Shown here in pieces: positions 1-9,974 of a stretch of 64,000 nucleotides of DNA; within the stretch, counting starts at the first letter, position 1; every line of letters starts with the position of its first letter. The stretch comes from Castellaniella sp. (GTDB lineage Bacteria > Pseudomonadota > Gammaproteobacteria > Burkholderiales > Burkholderiaceae_B), in the NCBI RefSeq assembly GCF_034675845.1, contig NZ_JAUCCU010000001.1, positions 2,170,001-2,234,000 of the forward strand, given 5' to 3'. Both the position numbers and the translations under genes were made by a program. The notes under the pieces were generated by a model. It worked only from the letters and a program-made list of their open reading frames with translations. It ran no database searches and had not been told where the DNA came from.

Positions 1-1944
1 CGCCTTGAAGCCCAGCAAGGCATAGCTGTCTTGCTGGGTATCAGGTATGTTGGCATGATTGGTTTCGGTGGCTGATGGCATCCAGCGCACATTGGGGCCG
101 ATGCGCAGGCCGCCGCTGTGATACAGGACTTCGGCGCTGATCAGATGGCGCGGCACGCCGGCAATGCGATTGCCCGCGTATTCGCCATCCTTGAAACGAA
201 AGTCGCTGAAGGTATATGCCACGCGGTAGTCAAAGGTCGCGTTCTGGACAAAGCCAGGCAGGCTGCCGCGCAGGCCCAGCTCCATTCCCCGGTGCCGGGT
301 GCCGCCCTGGTAGTTATAGGTGCCTGCCGCCGTGCCGTTGGCCGTGCTGACAGACATCAGTTCGTTTTTCACATCGCTGTGGTACAGCGCCACAGCCCAG
401 CGAGGTGCATATTGGCCCTCGCCCAGACGGCCTTCGCCACCGATTTCGATGGTGTCGGCGCGTTGCAGCTGCAGCTCGCTCAGGCTGGTGCTGGCCGGGA
501 TCGGCATGATGGCATTGGGGCGAGGGGTCACTGAACCATTGACGATTTCCCAGTAGGTCGGGGCTTCATTGCTGCGGCTGATGTTGGCAAAAAACCGTTG
601 ATGTTCGGCGGGCTGCCAGACCAGGCCCAGGGTGGGGCTGATGTAGCTCCAGTCCTGATTCAGATCCTTGCCGCTGCTGCGTTCGCGGGCATTGCGGATC
701 GCCTGTGAAAACTTGGCATTGCCCACGACTGACCATTGCGGCGTGACATGCCAGGCAAAACCCAGCAGAGCATTGCGGTTTTCGGCCTGCAGGTCGTAGT
801 TGCCGAATTCTCGCAGGCGCGAGCCGTTGTCCGGGTTGACCACATAGAGCTTGCGATCCATGTCGCTGCGCGCCCAGTCCAGGGCCACACGGTAGTCGAT
901 ATTCTCGTATTGGCCGGCCAGTTGCCACTGGGCGCCGTAGGTCATGCCGTCCGTGGCGGTCACGCTTAAGGGGTCCTGGAATGTATCGTCCACGTTCTGG
1001 GCGTACACCCCGAAGGTATGGTTCAGTGCCTCGGTGCCCCAGTACGTGCGATTGGCCACCCGGAACTGGCGCGAGATGCGGTGCGGGTCGCGCTTATAGA
1101 CATTCAGCGGGTGGTTGGCGGTCTTGCCGTCACCGATAACGTCCCGAGGGTCTTCCTCCATCATGGCGCGAGGCACCACGAAGGGGATGGTTACGTCCAG
1201 GTCCACGTAGGACAGGTAGGTGCGGTTTTCAAAGTTGTCGCCGACGACGCCCACATTGCCCTGTACGCTGGTGCGTTTGGACCCCGAGTGATGGCGGTAG
1301 CCGTCGTACTTGTCGTGGGTGACGCTCAGGCGACCATCCAGGGTATCGCCCTGAAAGCCTTTGGCGGCCTGGGCGCCCAGGCGTCCAAAGCTGCCGCCTT
1401 CCAGCCGCAGCATATCGCCTTGCGTGCCGGTCAGGGATTGGAAATCCAGTTCGCCGCCCAGGGTGGTGGCCGCGGGCGACAGGGCATTGGCCCCCCGGCG
1501 CACGCTGATGTAGTCGGCGTTGCGCGGTTCCAGGAACCCGATGACGAATGAACCATCTGCCTCGTTCAATGGCAGGCCGTCTTGCAGCAGCAGGACGCCG
1601 CGGTTGACCGGATTGCTTTGGATGCCCGAGCCCCGGATATTCAGGCGCGGCTGATCCAGGCCCCCGAAAAACTCCTGCACGACCAGGCCTGGCTCGAAGT
1701 CCAGGGCATCGCGCAGGGTGGCCAGCCGGGCTTCTTGCTGAGGGGTGATCAGGTTGGTGCCGCCGGGCACTTGATTCAGGCGTTGCTGCTCGGCCTGCAC
1801 GCTGGGGGCCAGGGGGCTGGCCTGGGCATCGCCGGTGATGATGATGGGTTTCAGGCTGTTGACTTCCTGGGCCAGCGCCGCGCTGCTGCCTAGCGTCAGG
1901 GCAAGGGCCAGCGCCAGAGGGGTCGGGATAAAGAGAGTACGCAT
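1..1944 (-). CDS. TonB-dependent outer-membrane receptor (3' end outside window)
   Basis: The frame is open for 648 codons from ATG 1944 to the window edge. A signal peptide ends near residue 25 (LGSSAALAQ). A plug domain follows, with LNIRGSGIQ and RRGANALSPAATTLGGELDF, and then a beta-barrel-like region rich in alternating aromatic residues. Receptors of this family take up siderophores, hemes, cobalamin or other large ligands across the outer membrane using TonB energy. It lies 33 bp after an ABC importer (binding protein, permease, ATPase) in the same direction, so it is probably the outer-membrane step of one uptake operon. The ligand cannot be read from the sequence. The C-terminal barrel strand is missing because the window ends. 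Confidence 0.88.
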   Translation of the reverse strand, partial: MRTLFIPTPLALALALTLGSSAALAQEVNSLKPIIITGDAQASPLAPSVQAEQQRLNQVPGGTNLITPQQEARLATLRDALDFEPGLVVQEFFGGLDQPRLNIRGSGIQSNPVNRGVLLLQDGLPLNEADGSFVIGFLEPRNADYISVRRGANALSPAATTLGGELDFQSLTGTQGDMLRLEGGSFGRLGAQAAKGFQGDTLDGRLSVTHDKYDGYRHHSGSKRTSVQGNVGVVGDNFENRTYLSYVDLDVTIPFVVPRAMMEEDPRDVIGDGKTANHPLNVYKRDPHRISRQFRVANRTYWGTEALNHTFGVYAQNVDDTFQDPLSVTATDGMTYGAQWQLAGQYENIDYRVALDWARSDMDRKLYVVNPDNGSRLREFGNYDLQAENRNALLGFAWHVTPQWSVVGNAKFSQAIRNARERSSGKDLNQDWSYISPTLGLVWQPAEHQRFFANISRSNEAPTYWEIVNGSVTPRPNAIMPIPASTSLSELQLQRADTIEIGGEGRLGEGQYAPRWAVALYHSDVKNELMSVSTANGTAAGTYNYQGGTRHRGMELGLRGSLPGFVQNATFDYRVAYTFSDFRFKDGEYAGNRIAGVPRHLISAEVLYHSGGLRIGPNVRWMPSATETNHANIPDTQQDSYALLGFKA

Positions 1945-1977
1945 CGGAGTACCTGTGGGTAAAAAATAAAGGGGCGA

Positions 1978-2643
1978 TCAAGCCTGGAGGCTGGCAGGGT
2001 TTGCCATGGCTCCTGGCCCGGATGTACAGGGCGCGACAGGCTGGATACATCCGTCGGCGACTTGCAGAATGCAATCGACCAGACCATTCAGTTCCCAGGG
2101 TTGGTGGCTGATGCAGATCATGGCGGCCTGGGTGGCGCGGCACTGAGTGCTGCACAGTTGGCCCAGGTCGCTGCGCAGCGCAGGGTCCAGCGCACTAAAG
2201 GGTTCGTCCAACAGCAGCAGATCGGGTTCCAGGGCCAGGGCGCGGGCCAAAGAGGCGCGCTGCGCCATGCCGCCGGACAGCTCGGTTGGCCAGGCGTGTG
2301 CCGCGTCAGACAGGCCTACCCGGTCCAGCCAGTGATTGCGCCGTTGTACGGCCAGTTTCGGATCGATCCCCGCCGCCTGCAGAGCCAGGTCCAGATTTGC
2401 CGCCACGCTGCGCCAGGGCAGCAGGCGCGGGTCTTGAAACACCAGACGGGTGCGGGCAAAGGTGTTGCTGCAGCGCCCCCGTGTGGGCGGCAATAGTCCG
2501 GCGGCCAGCCGCAGCAGCGTGCTTTTGCCTGCCCCGCTGGGGCCGATCAGGCCAATGCAGTCACCCGGTCGGACCGACAGGTTGATGTCATGCAGGACGG
2601 TGCGCGTGCCGAAACACAGGCTCAGGGCGTGCATCTCAAGCAT
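1978..2643 (-). CDS. ABC importer ATP-binding protein (SsuB/TauB-like)
   Basis: This 221-aa nucleotide-binding subunit has Walker A GPSGAGKST near residue 34, the signature LSGGMAQR, Walker B LLLLDEPFSALD and an H-loop in CISHQ. It resembles the nitrate/sulfonate/taurine ATPase family and is slightly shorter than usual (about 250 aa). Its start overlaps the end of the permease gene by 8 bp, which points to translational coupling. It would energise the permease encoded upstream. Substrate unknown. Confidence 0.9.
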   Translation of the reverse strand: MLEMHALSLCFGTRTVLHDINLSVRPGDCIGLIGPSGAGKSTLLRLAAGLLPPTRGRCSNTFARTRLVFQDPRLLPWRSVAANLDLALQAAGIDPKLAVQRRNHWLDRVGLSDAAHAWPTELSGGMAQRASLARALALEPDLLLLDEPFSALDPALRSDLGQLCSTQCRATQAAMICISHQPWELNGLVDCILQVADGCIQPVAPCTSGPGAMANPASLQA

Positions 2644-3418
2644 GACTGGGCTCTTGCCAGCGCGTCAGGCGGCGTTGAATCGGTTGCAGCAATAGAAACT
2701 CCAGCAGCCCTACCAGGGCCAGAATCAGCAATACCCAGGCATACAGACGGCCGCTGTCAAAGGTGCTGCGGGCATTGGCCAGGGCGTAACCCACCCCGCT
2801 TTCCGCTCCCAGGACCTCGGCCATGACGACCAGGCGCACCCCGCCGCAGGTGGCGATCAGCAAGGCCGCCGTCAGGGGGGCCGCCAGGGCCGGCAAATAA
2901 ATGTGACGCAGGCGCATCCAGGCGCCGAAGCGATAAACCTGGCTCATTTCCAGCAAGCCGCGGTCTATCATGCGCATGCCCTTGACCGTGTTGACGTACA
3001 TGCCGGGGGCCATCATCAAAATCGTGATGAAGATCACCATCCCGGACCCCAGGCCAAACCACAGCATGGCCAGTACCACCACCACGACAGGCGGAATGGC
3101 CATCAGCAGCCAGCGCAAAGGTTCCAGCAGCCCGCGCAGCCGCGCATCGTGGCCGGCCAGCACCCCCAGCGTAAAACCGATGAAGCAGCCCGTGCCCACG
3201 CCGATGGCGATGCGCAGCAGGCTGGCCTGGCTGTTGGACCAGAACCCTGGATCGCGACTGAGATCGGCGATGGATTGCAGCGCCTGCCAGGGGGTGGCCA
3301 TCAGCATGGGGCCCATGACGCGGGCCGCGATCTCCCAAGCCAGAAAGATCAGCACGACGCCCAGGGCCGACCAGCGCCAGGAAGTCGGTTCGGCAGCAGG
3401 CATGGCGTCCGGTTTCAT
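2636..3418 (-). CDS. ABC importer permease (SsuC/TauC-like, BPD_transp_1)
   Basis: This 260-aa inner-membrane protein has about six hydrophobic segments. An EAA-like loop appears as GLLEMSQVYRFGAWMRLRHIYLPALAAPL, which contacts the ATPase in this family, and GAESGVGYALANA is a typical TauC/SsuC C-terminal motif. Its ATG overlaps the binding-protein stop by 4 bp (ATGA), so the two genes are coupled. It forms the membrane channel of the importer. Confidence 0.9.
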   Translation of the reverse strand: MKPDAMPAAEPTSWRWSALGVVLIFLAWEIAARVMGPMLMATPWQALQSIADLSRDPGFWSNSQASLLRIAIGVGTGCFIGFTLGVLAGHDARLRGLLEPLRWLLMAIPPVVVVVLAMLWFGLGSGMVIFITILMMAPGMYVNTVKGMRMIDRGLLEMSQVYRFGAWMRLRHIYLPALAAPLTAALLIATCGGVRLVVMAEVLGAESGVGYALANARSTFDSGRLYAWVLLILALVGLLEFLLLQPIQRRLTRWQEPSHA

Positions 3419-4410
3419 GGGCCGTAGAACCCAGGAGCGGGCAGTTGGCCGCCCACCGCTTCAGGATTGTTGGCCAGGATCAGTTCGTACAGCGCCTCTA
3501 ACGCAGGGCGCACAGCACTGGCATCCCGGCTGTCCAGGCGTGTCACCTGGATCGAAGCCTCGATGGCTGCCAGCGGCAGGAAGTCCAGGTGTCGATGGAC
3601 TTCCCGGGCGCATTGCGCGGGCTGGGCCTTGCACCAGACTGTGGCATCGGTATAGGCCTGGGCCACAGCCTGGCTCAGGGCCTCGTCGTCTGCCCGGTGG
3701 CTATTGACCATGATGCCTGCCTGGGGCAGATCGGGTTGCTGGGGAAACGCCTGGTGCCAGGCGTCTTCCAGGCTTTGCACCCGGTGGATGGTCTGCTTGC
3801 CCTGTTGGGCATTGCGTGCCAGCAGCAGCGAGACGGACGGCTCGGGCAGCAGCAGGTTCGGGGCTTCGCCGGTCAGCATCAGGGCGGTCGCATCCTGGGC
3901 ATCGCGGGCGTAGCGCAGCTGGGGCGCTTTGTCGCCCGTCAGGCCCTCAGCGACCAGCAGGCGTTCCAGCAACAGGGCCGGCAGGTCGCGTTGAAACGTG
4001 GTCAGCAGAGGCTGACCAGCCAGGTCGGCCACGGATTGAATGGCAGGGTCGCTGCTGATGAACCACAGCAGACCCCATACCGACACATTCAGCAGGCGTA
4101 CCGGCAAGCCGCGATTTGCCATGATGGCAGGCAGGTTCACCGGGGTGGCGCTGAAATCCACCTGTTGCTTGGCCAGCAGCACCCGCAACTGGTCTGGATT
4201 CTTCCAGTGGCGAAATTCCACTTGATCGGCCCAGCCCGCCAGTGCGCCGGATTCGACCATATGGATCAGGGGAAAGCTGACTGCAGCGGTGGGCCCGGCC
4301 AACACCAGTTTTTCGTAAGGGGCGGCCTGGGCAGGTTGGACCAGGCACAGTGCCGCTGCCAGCAATCCGCCCGCCATGACGCGGTATGATGATTTCAAAG
4401 CTTTCCACAT
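3415..4410 (-). CDS. ABC importer periplasmic substrate-binding protein (NMT1/SsuA-like)
   Basis: The chosen start at 4410 gives 331 aa and a clean signal peptide: charged MWKALKSSYR, a hydrophobic core, then cleavage after VQPAQA. The frame is open 13 codons further to 4449, but that extension would translate the Fur-box-like site. The mature part has the SsuA/NMT1 pattern (LVLAGPTAAVSFPLIHMVE near the N-terminus, LAKQQVDFSATPVNLPAIM). It heads an operon with permease, ATPase and TonB receptor. The ligand is unknown; the Fur-like site suggests an iron-linked substrate, which is inference. Confidence 0.85.
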   Translation of the reverse strand: MWKALKSSYRVMAGGLLAAALCLVQPAQAAPYEKLVLAGPTAAVSFPLIHMVESGALAGWADQVEFRHWKNPDQLRVLLAKQQVDFSATPVNLPAIMANRGLPVRLLNVSVWGLLWFISSDPAIQSVADLAGQPLLTTFQRDLPALLLERLLVAEGLTGDKAPQLRYARDAQDATALMLTGEAPNLLLPEPSVSLLLARNAQQGKQTIHRVQSLEDAWHQAFPQQPDLPQAGIMVNSHRADDEALSQAVAQAYTDATVWCKAQPAQCAREVHRHLDFLPLAAIEASIQVTRLDSRDASAVRPALEALYELILANNPEAVGGQLPAPGFYGP

Positions 4411-4418
4411 AGATGAAT

Positions 4419-4437
4419 GCGAATTATTATCAATCGC
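4419..4437 (-). promoter_or_regulatory. Fur-box-like operator upstream of the importer operon
   Basis: Read on the minus strand, the 19 bases are GCGATTGATAATAATTCGC. They match the classical Fur consensus (GATAATGATAATCATTATC) at 13 of 19 positions. The site lies 9 bases before the preferred start of the binding-protein gene and about 30 bases before the divergent Crp/Fnr gene, so it could control both. Function is inferred from the match only. Confidence 0.5.
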
Positions 4438-4468
4438 GTATGTTCTCACTTAAAACCGATAGCCCACA

Positions 4469-5173
4469 ATGACAAAAGTCAACAAATCTGGTTATTCCTC
4501 CGTTCAGGTGCTGGACCATGCTTTGTTTCGCGACATGCCGCCGACCCTGCAGCAGGTGCTGTTGCGCGATGCGGCGGTCTTTCACGTACAAGCAGGCGAG
4601 GTCCTGTTTCGCGAGGGTGAGGACGCGGTGGAATATCTCTATGTGCTGGATGGTCACGTCGAGGTCTTGCGCCACACTCAGGAAGGCCAGGAGCGCGTTT
4701 TTCAGATTTTTTGTCCGGGGCAGCTGCTGGCTGAAACCGCCATGTTCATGACCCATGGCCGCTATCCGATGGAGGCGCGGGCGCGCGGCGATGCCGTGGT
4801 GCAGTGCCTGAAACGCAGTGGCCTGATCGAACTGGTCACTGGCTGGCCCGAACTATCTCTGCGTCTGCTGACGCGCCTGAGCGACCGCGTCTATCGACGG
4901 GTCAATGAAATGGAATGGTTCAGCGACAGCACCGCTGCCCAGCGCTTGGCCGATTATCTGTTGCGTCTGCCTTGCAACCCTGCGGGGGGTGTGCGTATGC
5001 CCCTGACGCAGCGCCAGCTAGCCGTACACTTGGGCGTGCGCCCCGAGACCCTTAGCCGTCTGCTGGCCGACTGGGTATCTCAGGGCTTGATCACCGGCGC
5101 ACGCCGCGATTGGACGCTGCGCGACCTCACTGCCCTGGAGGCACTGGTCCAATCCGCCCGTCGCAGCTTCTGA
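4469..5173 (+). CDS. Crp/Fnr-family transcriptional regulator
   Basis: This 234-aa protein has an N-terminal cyclic-nucleotide-binding-like beta roll (about residues 15-130, with GEVLFREGEDAVEYLYVLDG) and a C-terminal helix-turn-helix (about 165-215, with LTQRQLAVHLGVRPETLSRL). It lacks the N-terminal cysteine cluster of Fnr. It is divergent from the ABC/TonB operon, with the Fur-like site between them, so local control of that operon is likely. Effector unknown. Confidence 0.87.
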   Translation: MTKVNKSGYSSVQVLDHALFRDMPPTLQQVLLRDAAVFHVQAGEVLFREGEDAVEYLYVLDGHVEVLRHTQEGQERVFQIFCPGQLLAETAMFMTHGRYPMEARARGDAVVQCLKRSGLIELVTGWPELSLRLLTRLSDRVYRRVNEMEWFSDSTAAQRLADYLLRLPCNPAGGVRMPLTQRQLAVHLGVRPETLSRLLADWVSQGLITGARRDWTLRDLTALEALVQSARRSF

Positions 5174-5252
5174 TCTGACAAACCCTGCAAAAGCGCCAAA
5201 CAAGCCGTACACTTCAAGATTGTTCGCTGATATAACCCGGAAGGATCCGCTC

Positions 5253-6941
<1,689 letters not shown>

Positions 6942-6969
6942 TTCTGCTGAAAAGTTAGTATCGTATGGG

Positions 6970-6997
6970 GTCGGGCCTGTGTGCCCGGCCCTTTTTT
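6970..6997 (+). terminator. Rho-independent terminator after ilvD
   Basis: A 7-bp stem (6970-6976 with 6983-6989, one G-T wobble) and a 6-base loop are followed by six T residues at 6992-6997. It lies 28 bases after the ilvD stop and before the nadE start, so the two genes are probably separate transcripts. Confidence 0.8.
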
Positions 6998-7009
6998 GAT
7001 TCAGGAATC

Positions 7010-7843
7010 ATGATGATCAGTGCTGACCAACGTCATTTACAAACCCGTATCCGTCAAGACCTCGGGGTATCGGATGATTTCGATGCCGCAGCTGAAATCG
7101 AGCGCCGGGTTCAGTTTTTGACCGACCTGTTGCGCCAGACCGACGCGCGCGCCTTGGTGCTGGGCATCAGCGGCGGGGTGGACTCCCTGACGGCGGGTTG
7201 CCTGGCGCAGCGCGCCGTTCAGCGCTTGCGCCAACAGGGCGGCGATGCACGGTTTGTCGCCATGCGCCTGCCCTATGGGGTGCAGTTGGACGAATCCGAT
7301 GCCCAGGGCGGGCTGCAGGTAATCAATCCCGACGAAATCCTGGTGGTGGATGTGCAGCCCGCCTCGGACGCCATGCTGGCTGCCGTGCAGGCAGCCGGTC
7401 AGGGTTTCCGCGATGCCGCCCAGCAGGATTTTCTGCATGGCAACATCAAGGCCCGCCAACGCATGATTGCCCAATATGCCGTGGCAGGTGCCCAGGGCGG
7501 GCTGGTGGTAGGCACGGATCACGCCGCCGAAGCATTGATGGGGTTTTTTACTAAATTCGGGGATGGCGCCGCCGATGTCACCCCCTTGGCGGGGCTGAAT
7601 AAGCGTCGGGTGCGGGCCCTGGCCAGTGCCCTGGGGGCTAACGATGCCTTGGTCTATAAAGTCCCCACGGCCGATCTTGAATCCCTGCAGCCCCTGCGGC
7701 CCGACGAAGACGCCTTTGGGGTCAGTTACGACCAAATCGACGACTTTCTGGAGGGCAAGGCTATTCCCCAGGCTGCCTTTGACACCATCATCGCCACCTG
7801 GCGGCGCAGCGCCCATAAGCGGGCCTTGCCGATTGCGCCTTGA
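7010..7843 (+). CDS. nadE: NAD+ synthase, ammonia-dependent type
   Basis: The 277-aa protein converts deamido-NAD to NAD with ATP and ammonia. The PP-loop LGISGGVDSLTAGC lies near residue 50, and VVGTDHAAEALMGFFTKFGDG, DVTPLAGLNKRRVR and PTADLESLQPLRPDEDAFG are NadE motifs. There is no nitrilase-type glutaminase domain, so this is the short bacterial form. ATG 7010 follows TCAGGA by 3 bases; an in-frame GTG/ATG further upstream would run through the ilvD terminator. Confidence 0.95.
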   Translation: MMISADQRHLQTRIRQDLGVSDDFDAAAEIERRVQFLTDLLRQTDARALVLGISGGVDSLTAGCLAQRAVQRLRQQGGDARFVAMRLPYGVQLDESDAQGGLQVINPDEILVVDVQPASDAMLAAVQAAGQGFRDAAQQDFLHGNIKARQRMIAQYAVAGAQGGLVVGTDHAAEALMGFFTKFGDGAADVTPLAGLNKRRVRALASALGANDALVYKVPTADLESLQPLRPDEDAFGVSYDQIDDFLEGKAIPQAAFDTIIATWRRSAHKRALPIAP

Positions 7844-7912
7844 GGCCAGCAACAAGCCGTTGCATTGAACGATGCCCCGTGCCAGCGCCAGACAGCAAAG
7901 AAGGCACCAAGT

Positions 7913-8899
7913 CTAGCGATTGATCAGGCCCGCCACGATTTGATAGGAATACAGCCGGGCGGCGTGGTCATGCATATTGCAGGTAATCATCAGTTCGTCG
8001 GCCCCGGTGCGGGCGATGAAGGCGTGCATATGGGCGGCCACCGTATCGGGCGAACCGATGGCGGCACACGACAGAATATGATCCAGCAGGTTTTTGGCCG
8101 GTGGCGGCAGGCTGCCCGGGTAGTTTGCCACTGGGCGGGGCAGCTTGCCGGGCCGTCCGCTGCGCAGATTGACGAAGGACTGTTGCCACGAGCTGGCCAG
8201 CAACTGCGCTTCTTCGTTGGTGTTGGCGGCAAACACATTGAAGCCCAGCATTACATAGGGCTTGGCCAGAAACTCCGAGGGCCTGAATTGCTGGCGATAA
8301 AGGCGGATCGCATCCATCATCTGGGCGGGCGCAAAATGCGATGCAAAAGAATAAGGCAGCCCCAGGGCAGCAGCCAGCTGAGCGCCGAACAGGCTGGACC
8401 CGAGAATCCAGACTGGTACTTGGCAGCCCTCACCAGGCGTGGCGCGGATTGGATTGTTGCCCTGGAAATAATCCATCAGCTCCATCACGTCCTGGGGGAA
8501 TTGCTCCGGGTCCGTGTCCAGTGCGCGCCGCAGTGCGCGGGCGGTGGCCTGATCCGATCCAGGCGCACGCCCCAGGCCCAGGTCAATGCGCCCGGGGTAC
8601 AGCGCATCCAGGGTGCCGAATTGCTCGGCCACCATCAGCGGCGAGTGATTGGGCAGCATGATGCCTCCGGCGCCCACGCGAATCCGCGAAGTCACCCCCG
8701 CCACATGGCCGATCAGCACCGCCGTGGCGGCGCTGGCGATCCCCGCCATGCCATGGTGTTCGGCCAACCAATAACGCTGGTAGCCCCAGTAATCCGCATG
8801 GCGGGCCAAGTCGACTGTGCAGGCAAAGGAATCGGCTACGCTGCCCCCTTCGACGACAGGGGCCAGGTCCAGGACGGACAGGGGAATATTGATATTCAT
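7913..8899 (-). CDS. LLM-class flavin-dependent oxidoreductase (luciferase-like)
   Basis: This 328-aa protein has the bacterial luciferase-like fold. Typical family motifs are present: ARHADYWGYQRYWLAEHH, SRIRVGAGGIMLPNHSPL, EQFGTLDALYPGRIDLGLGR and PVWILGSS. Such enzymes use reduced FMN supplied by a partner reductase. It resembles the YhbW-type subgroup. The substrate is unknown, and no flavin reductase is adjacent. Confidence 0.88.
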   Translation of the reverse strand: MNINIPLSVLDLAPVVEGGSVADSFACTVDLARHADYWGYQRYWLAEHHGMAGIASAATAVLIGHVAGVTSRIRVGAGGIMLPNHSPLMVAEQFGTLDALYPGRIDLGLGRAPGSDQATARALRRALDTDPEQFPQDVMELMDYFQGNNPIRATPGEGCQVPVWILGSSLFGAQLAAALGLPYSFASHFAPAQMMDAIRLYRQQFRPSEFLAKPYVMLGFNVFAANTNEEAQLLASSWQQSFVNLRSGRPGKLPRPVANYPGSLPPPAKNLLDHILSCAAIGSPDTVAAHMHAFIARTGADELMITCNMHDHAARLYSYQIVAGLINR

Positions 8900-8937
8900 G
8901 GGCTAGTATCCTATTTCACTATCTTATTAACGCGCCG

Positions 8938-9918
8938 GTGAAGCAAGACTATAGCTGTATCGGCAAGCAGACAGTCACTGTGACCAATATCCCATCCTCG
9001 TCCCCAGCCCCCTCGGTCACCGGTTCGGGCAAAACTCGTCGCCCGTCGCCTGCTCCCCCCTTGCCGTTGAGCAGCGGTTATTGGCTGGCCGTGGGGCTGG
9101 CAATTGCCGCCATGATCAGCGTACAGGTGGGCGTTTCCTTGGCCGTGCCGGTAATCGCGGATTATGGGCCATTGAGCACTTCGGCCTTGCGCATCTGCTG
9201 GGCCGCTGTGGTCTTGTTTATCTTTGTACGCCCGCCGCTGCATCGTTTCACGGCCAGCCAGTGGCGCGCCACCTGGATTCTGGGCGTCGGCATGGCGCTG
9301 ATGTCCCTGGCATTCTTTTTGGCGCTGGAGCGCCTGCCCCAGCATTTGACCGTGGCCTTGGAGTTCTGCGGCCCCTTGGCGGTGGCCACCCTGGGCGTGC
9401 CTGGGCGACGAGCCCTGGTCTGGCCCCTGCTGGCAGGCATCGGCATCTTGCTGCTGGTCTGGGGCGATGCCCATGCCGCGTCGGGGGTGGATCTGATCGG
9501 CATTGGTTTTGCTTTGTTGGCCGCCAGCGGCTGGGCGGTCTACATCATCATGATGAAGCGCATCGGCCAGGGCTTTCCGGGCTTGCAGGGCCTGTCGGTT
9601 TCGCTATTGGCTGCCGCCGTATTGTCCTTGCCTTTTGCCGTGGCCGAGGCCGGCACCGTGGCGTTTCCCTGGCAGCAGTTGGCGCTGACCGCCGGGCTGG
9701 CAGTGCTGGTGCCGCTGGTGCCCTACATCCTGGAAATCCAGTCCCTGCGCCGCCTGCCAGCGGCGGCGTTTGGGGTGCTGATGAGCTTGGAGCCCGCCAT
9801 TGGGGCCATATCGGGCTGGTGGATTCTGGGGCAGGGCATGGGCCTGGGCCAGATGCTGGGGGTAGGCCTGGTGGTGGCGGCCAGCATCGGCGTGGTGCGG
9901 GCCGCCCGCAAGACCTGA
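8938..9918 (+). CDS. EamA/DMT-family transporter (RhtA-like exporter)
   Basis: About ten hydrophobic segments in two EamA repeats identify the protein (326 aa from GTG 8938). Motifs such as LRICWAAVVLF, ALEFCGPLAVA and SLEPAIGAISGWWILGQ resemble RhtA-type amino-acid exporters. The start is uncertain: GTG 8980 (312 aa) also works, there is no ATG before the first membrane segment, and no strong ribosome-binding site is visible for either. The gene is divergent from the luciferase-like gene. RhtA exports threonine and homoserine; the substrate here is not known. Confidence 0.85.
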   Translation: MKQDYSCIGKQTVTVTNIPSSSPAPSVTGSGKTRRPSPAPPLPLSSGYWLAVGLAIAAMISVQVGVSLAVPVIADYGPLSTSALRICWAAVVLFIFVRPPLHRFTASQWRATWILGVGMALMSLAFFLALERLPQHLTVALEFCGPLAVATLGVPGRRALVWPLLAGIGILLLVWGDAHAASGVDLIGIGFALLAASGWAVYIIMMKRIGQGFPGLQGLSVSLLAAAVLSLPFAVAEAGTVAFPWQQLALTAGLAVLVPLVPYILEIQSLRRLPAAAFGVLMSLEPAIGAISGWWILGQGMGLGQMLGVGLVVAASIGVVRAARKT

Positions 9919-9974
9919 GCAATCCTGCGGCTGTCGTTGGCTGTACGCCGGGCTGAATCAGCCGATGTCATACA

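Noticed and set aside
1229..2155. Long minus-strand frame over the receptor and ABC ATPase genes
   Set aside because: Proline/arginine/histidine-rich shadow frame; the neighbouring frame gives a proper TonB receptor.
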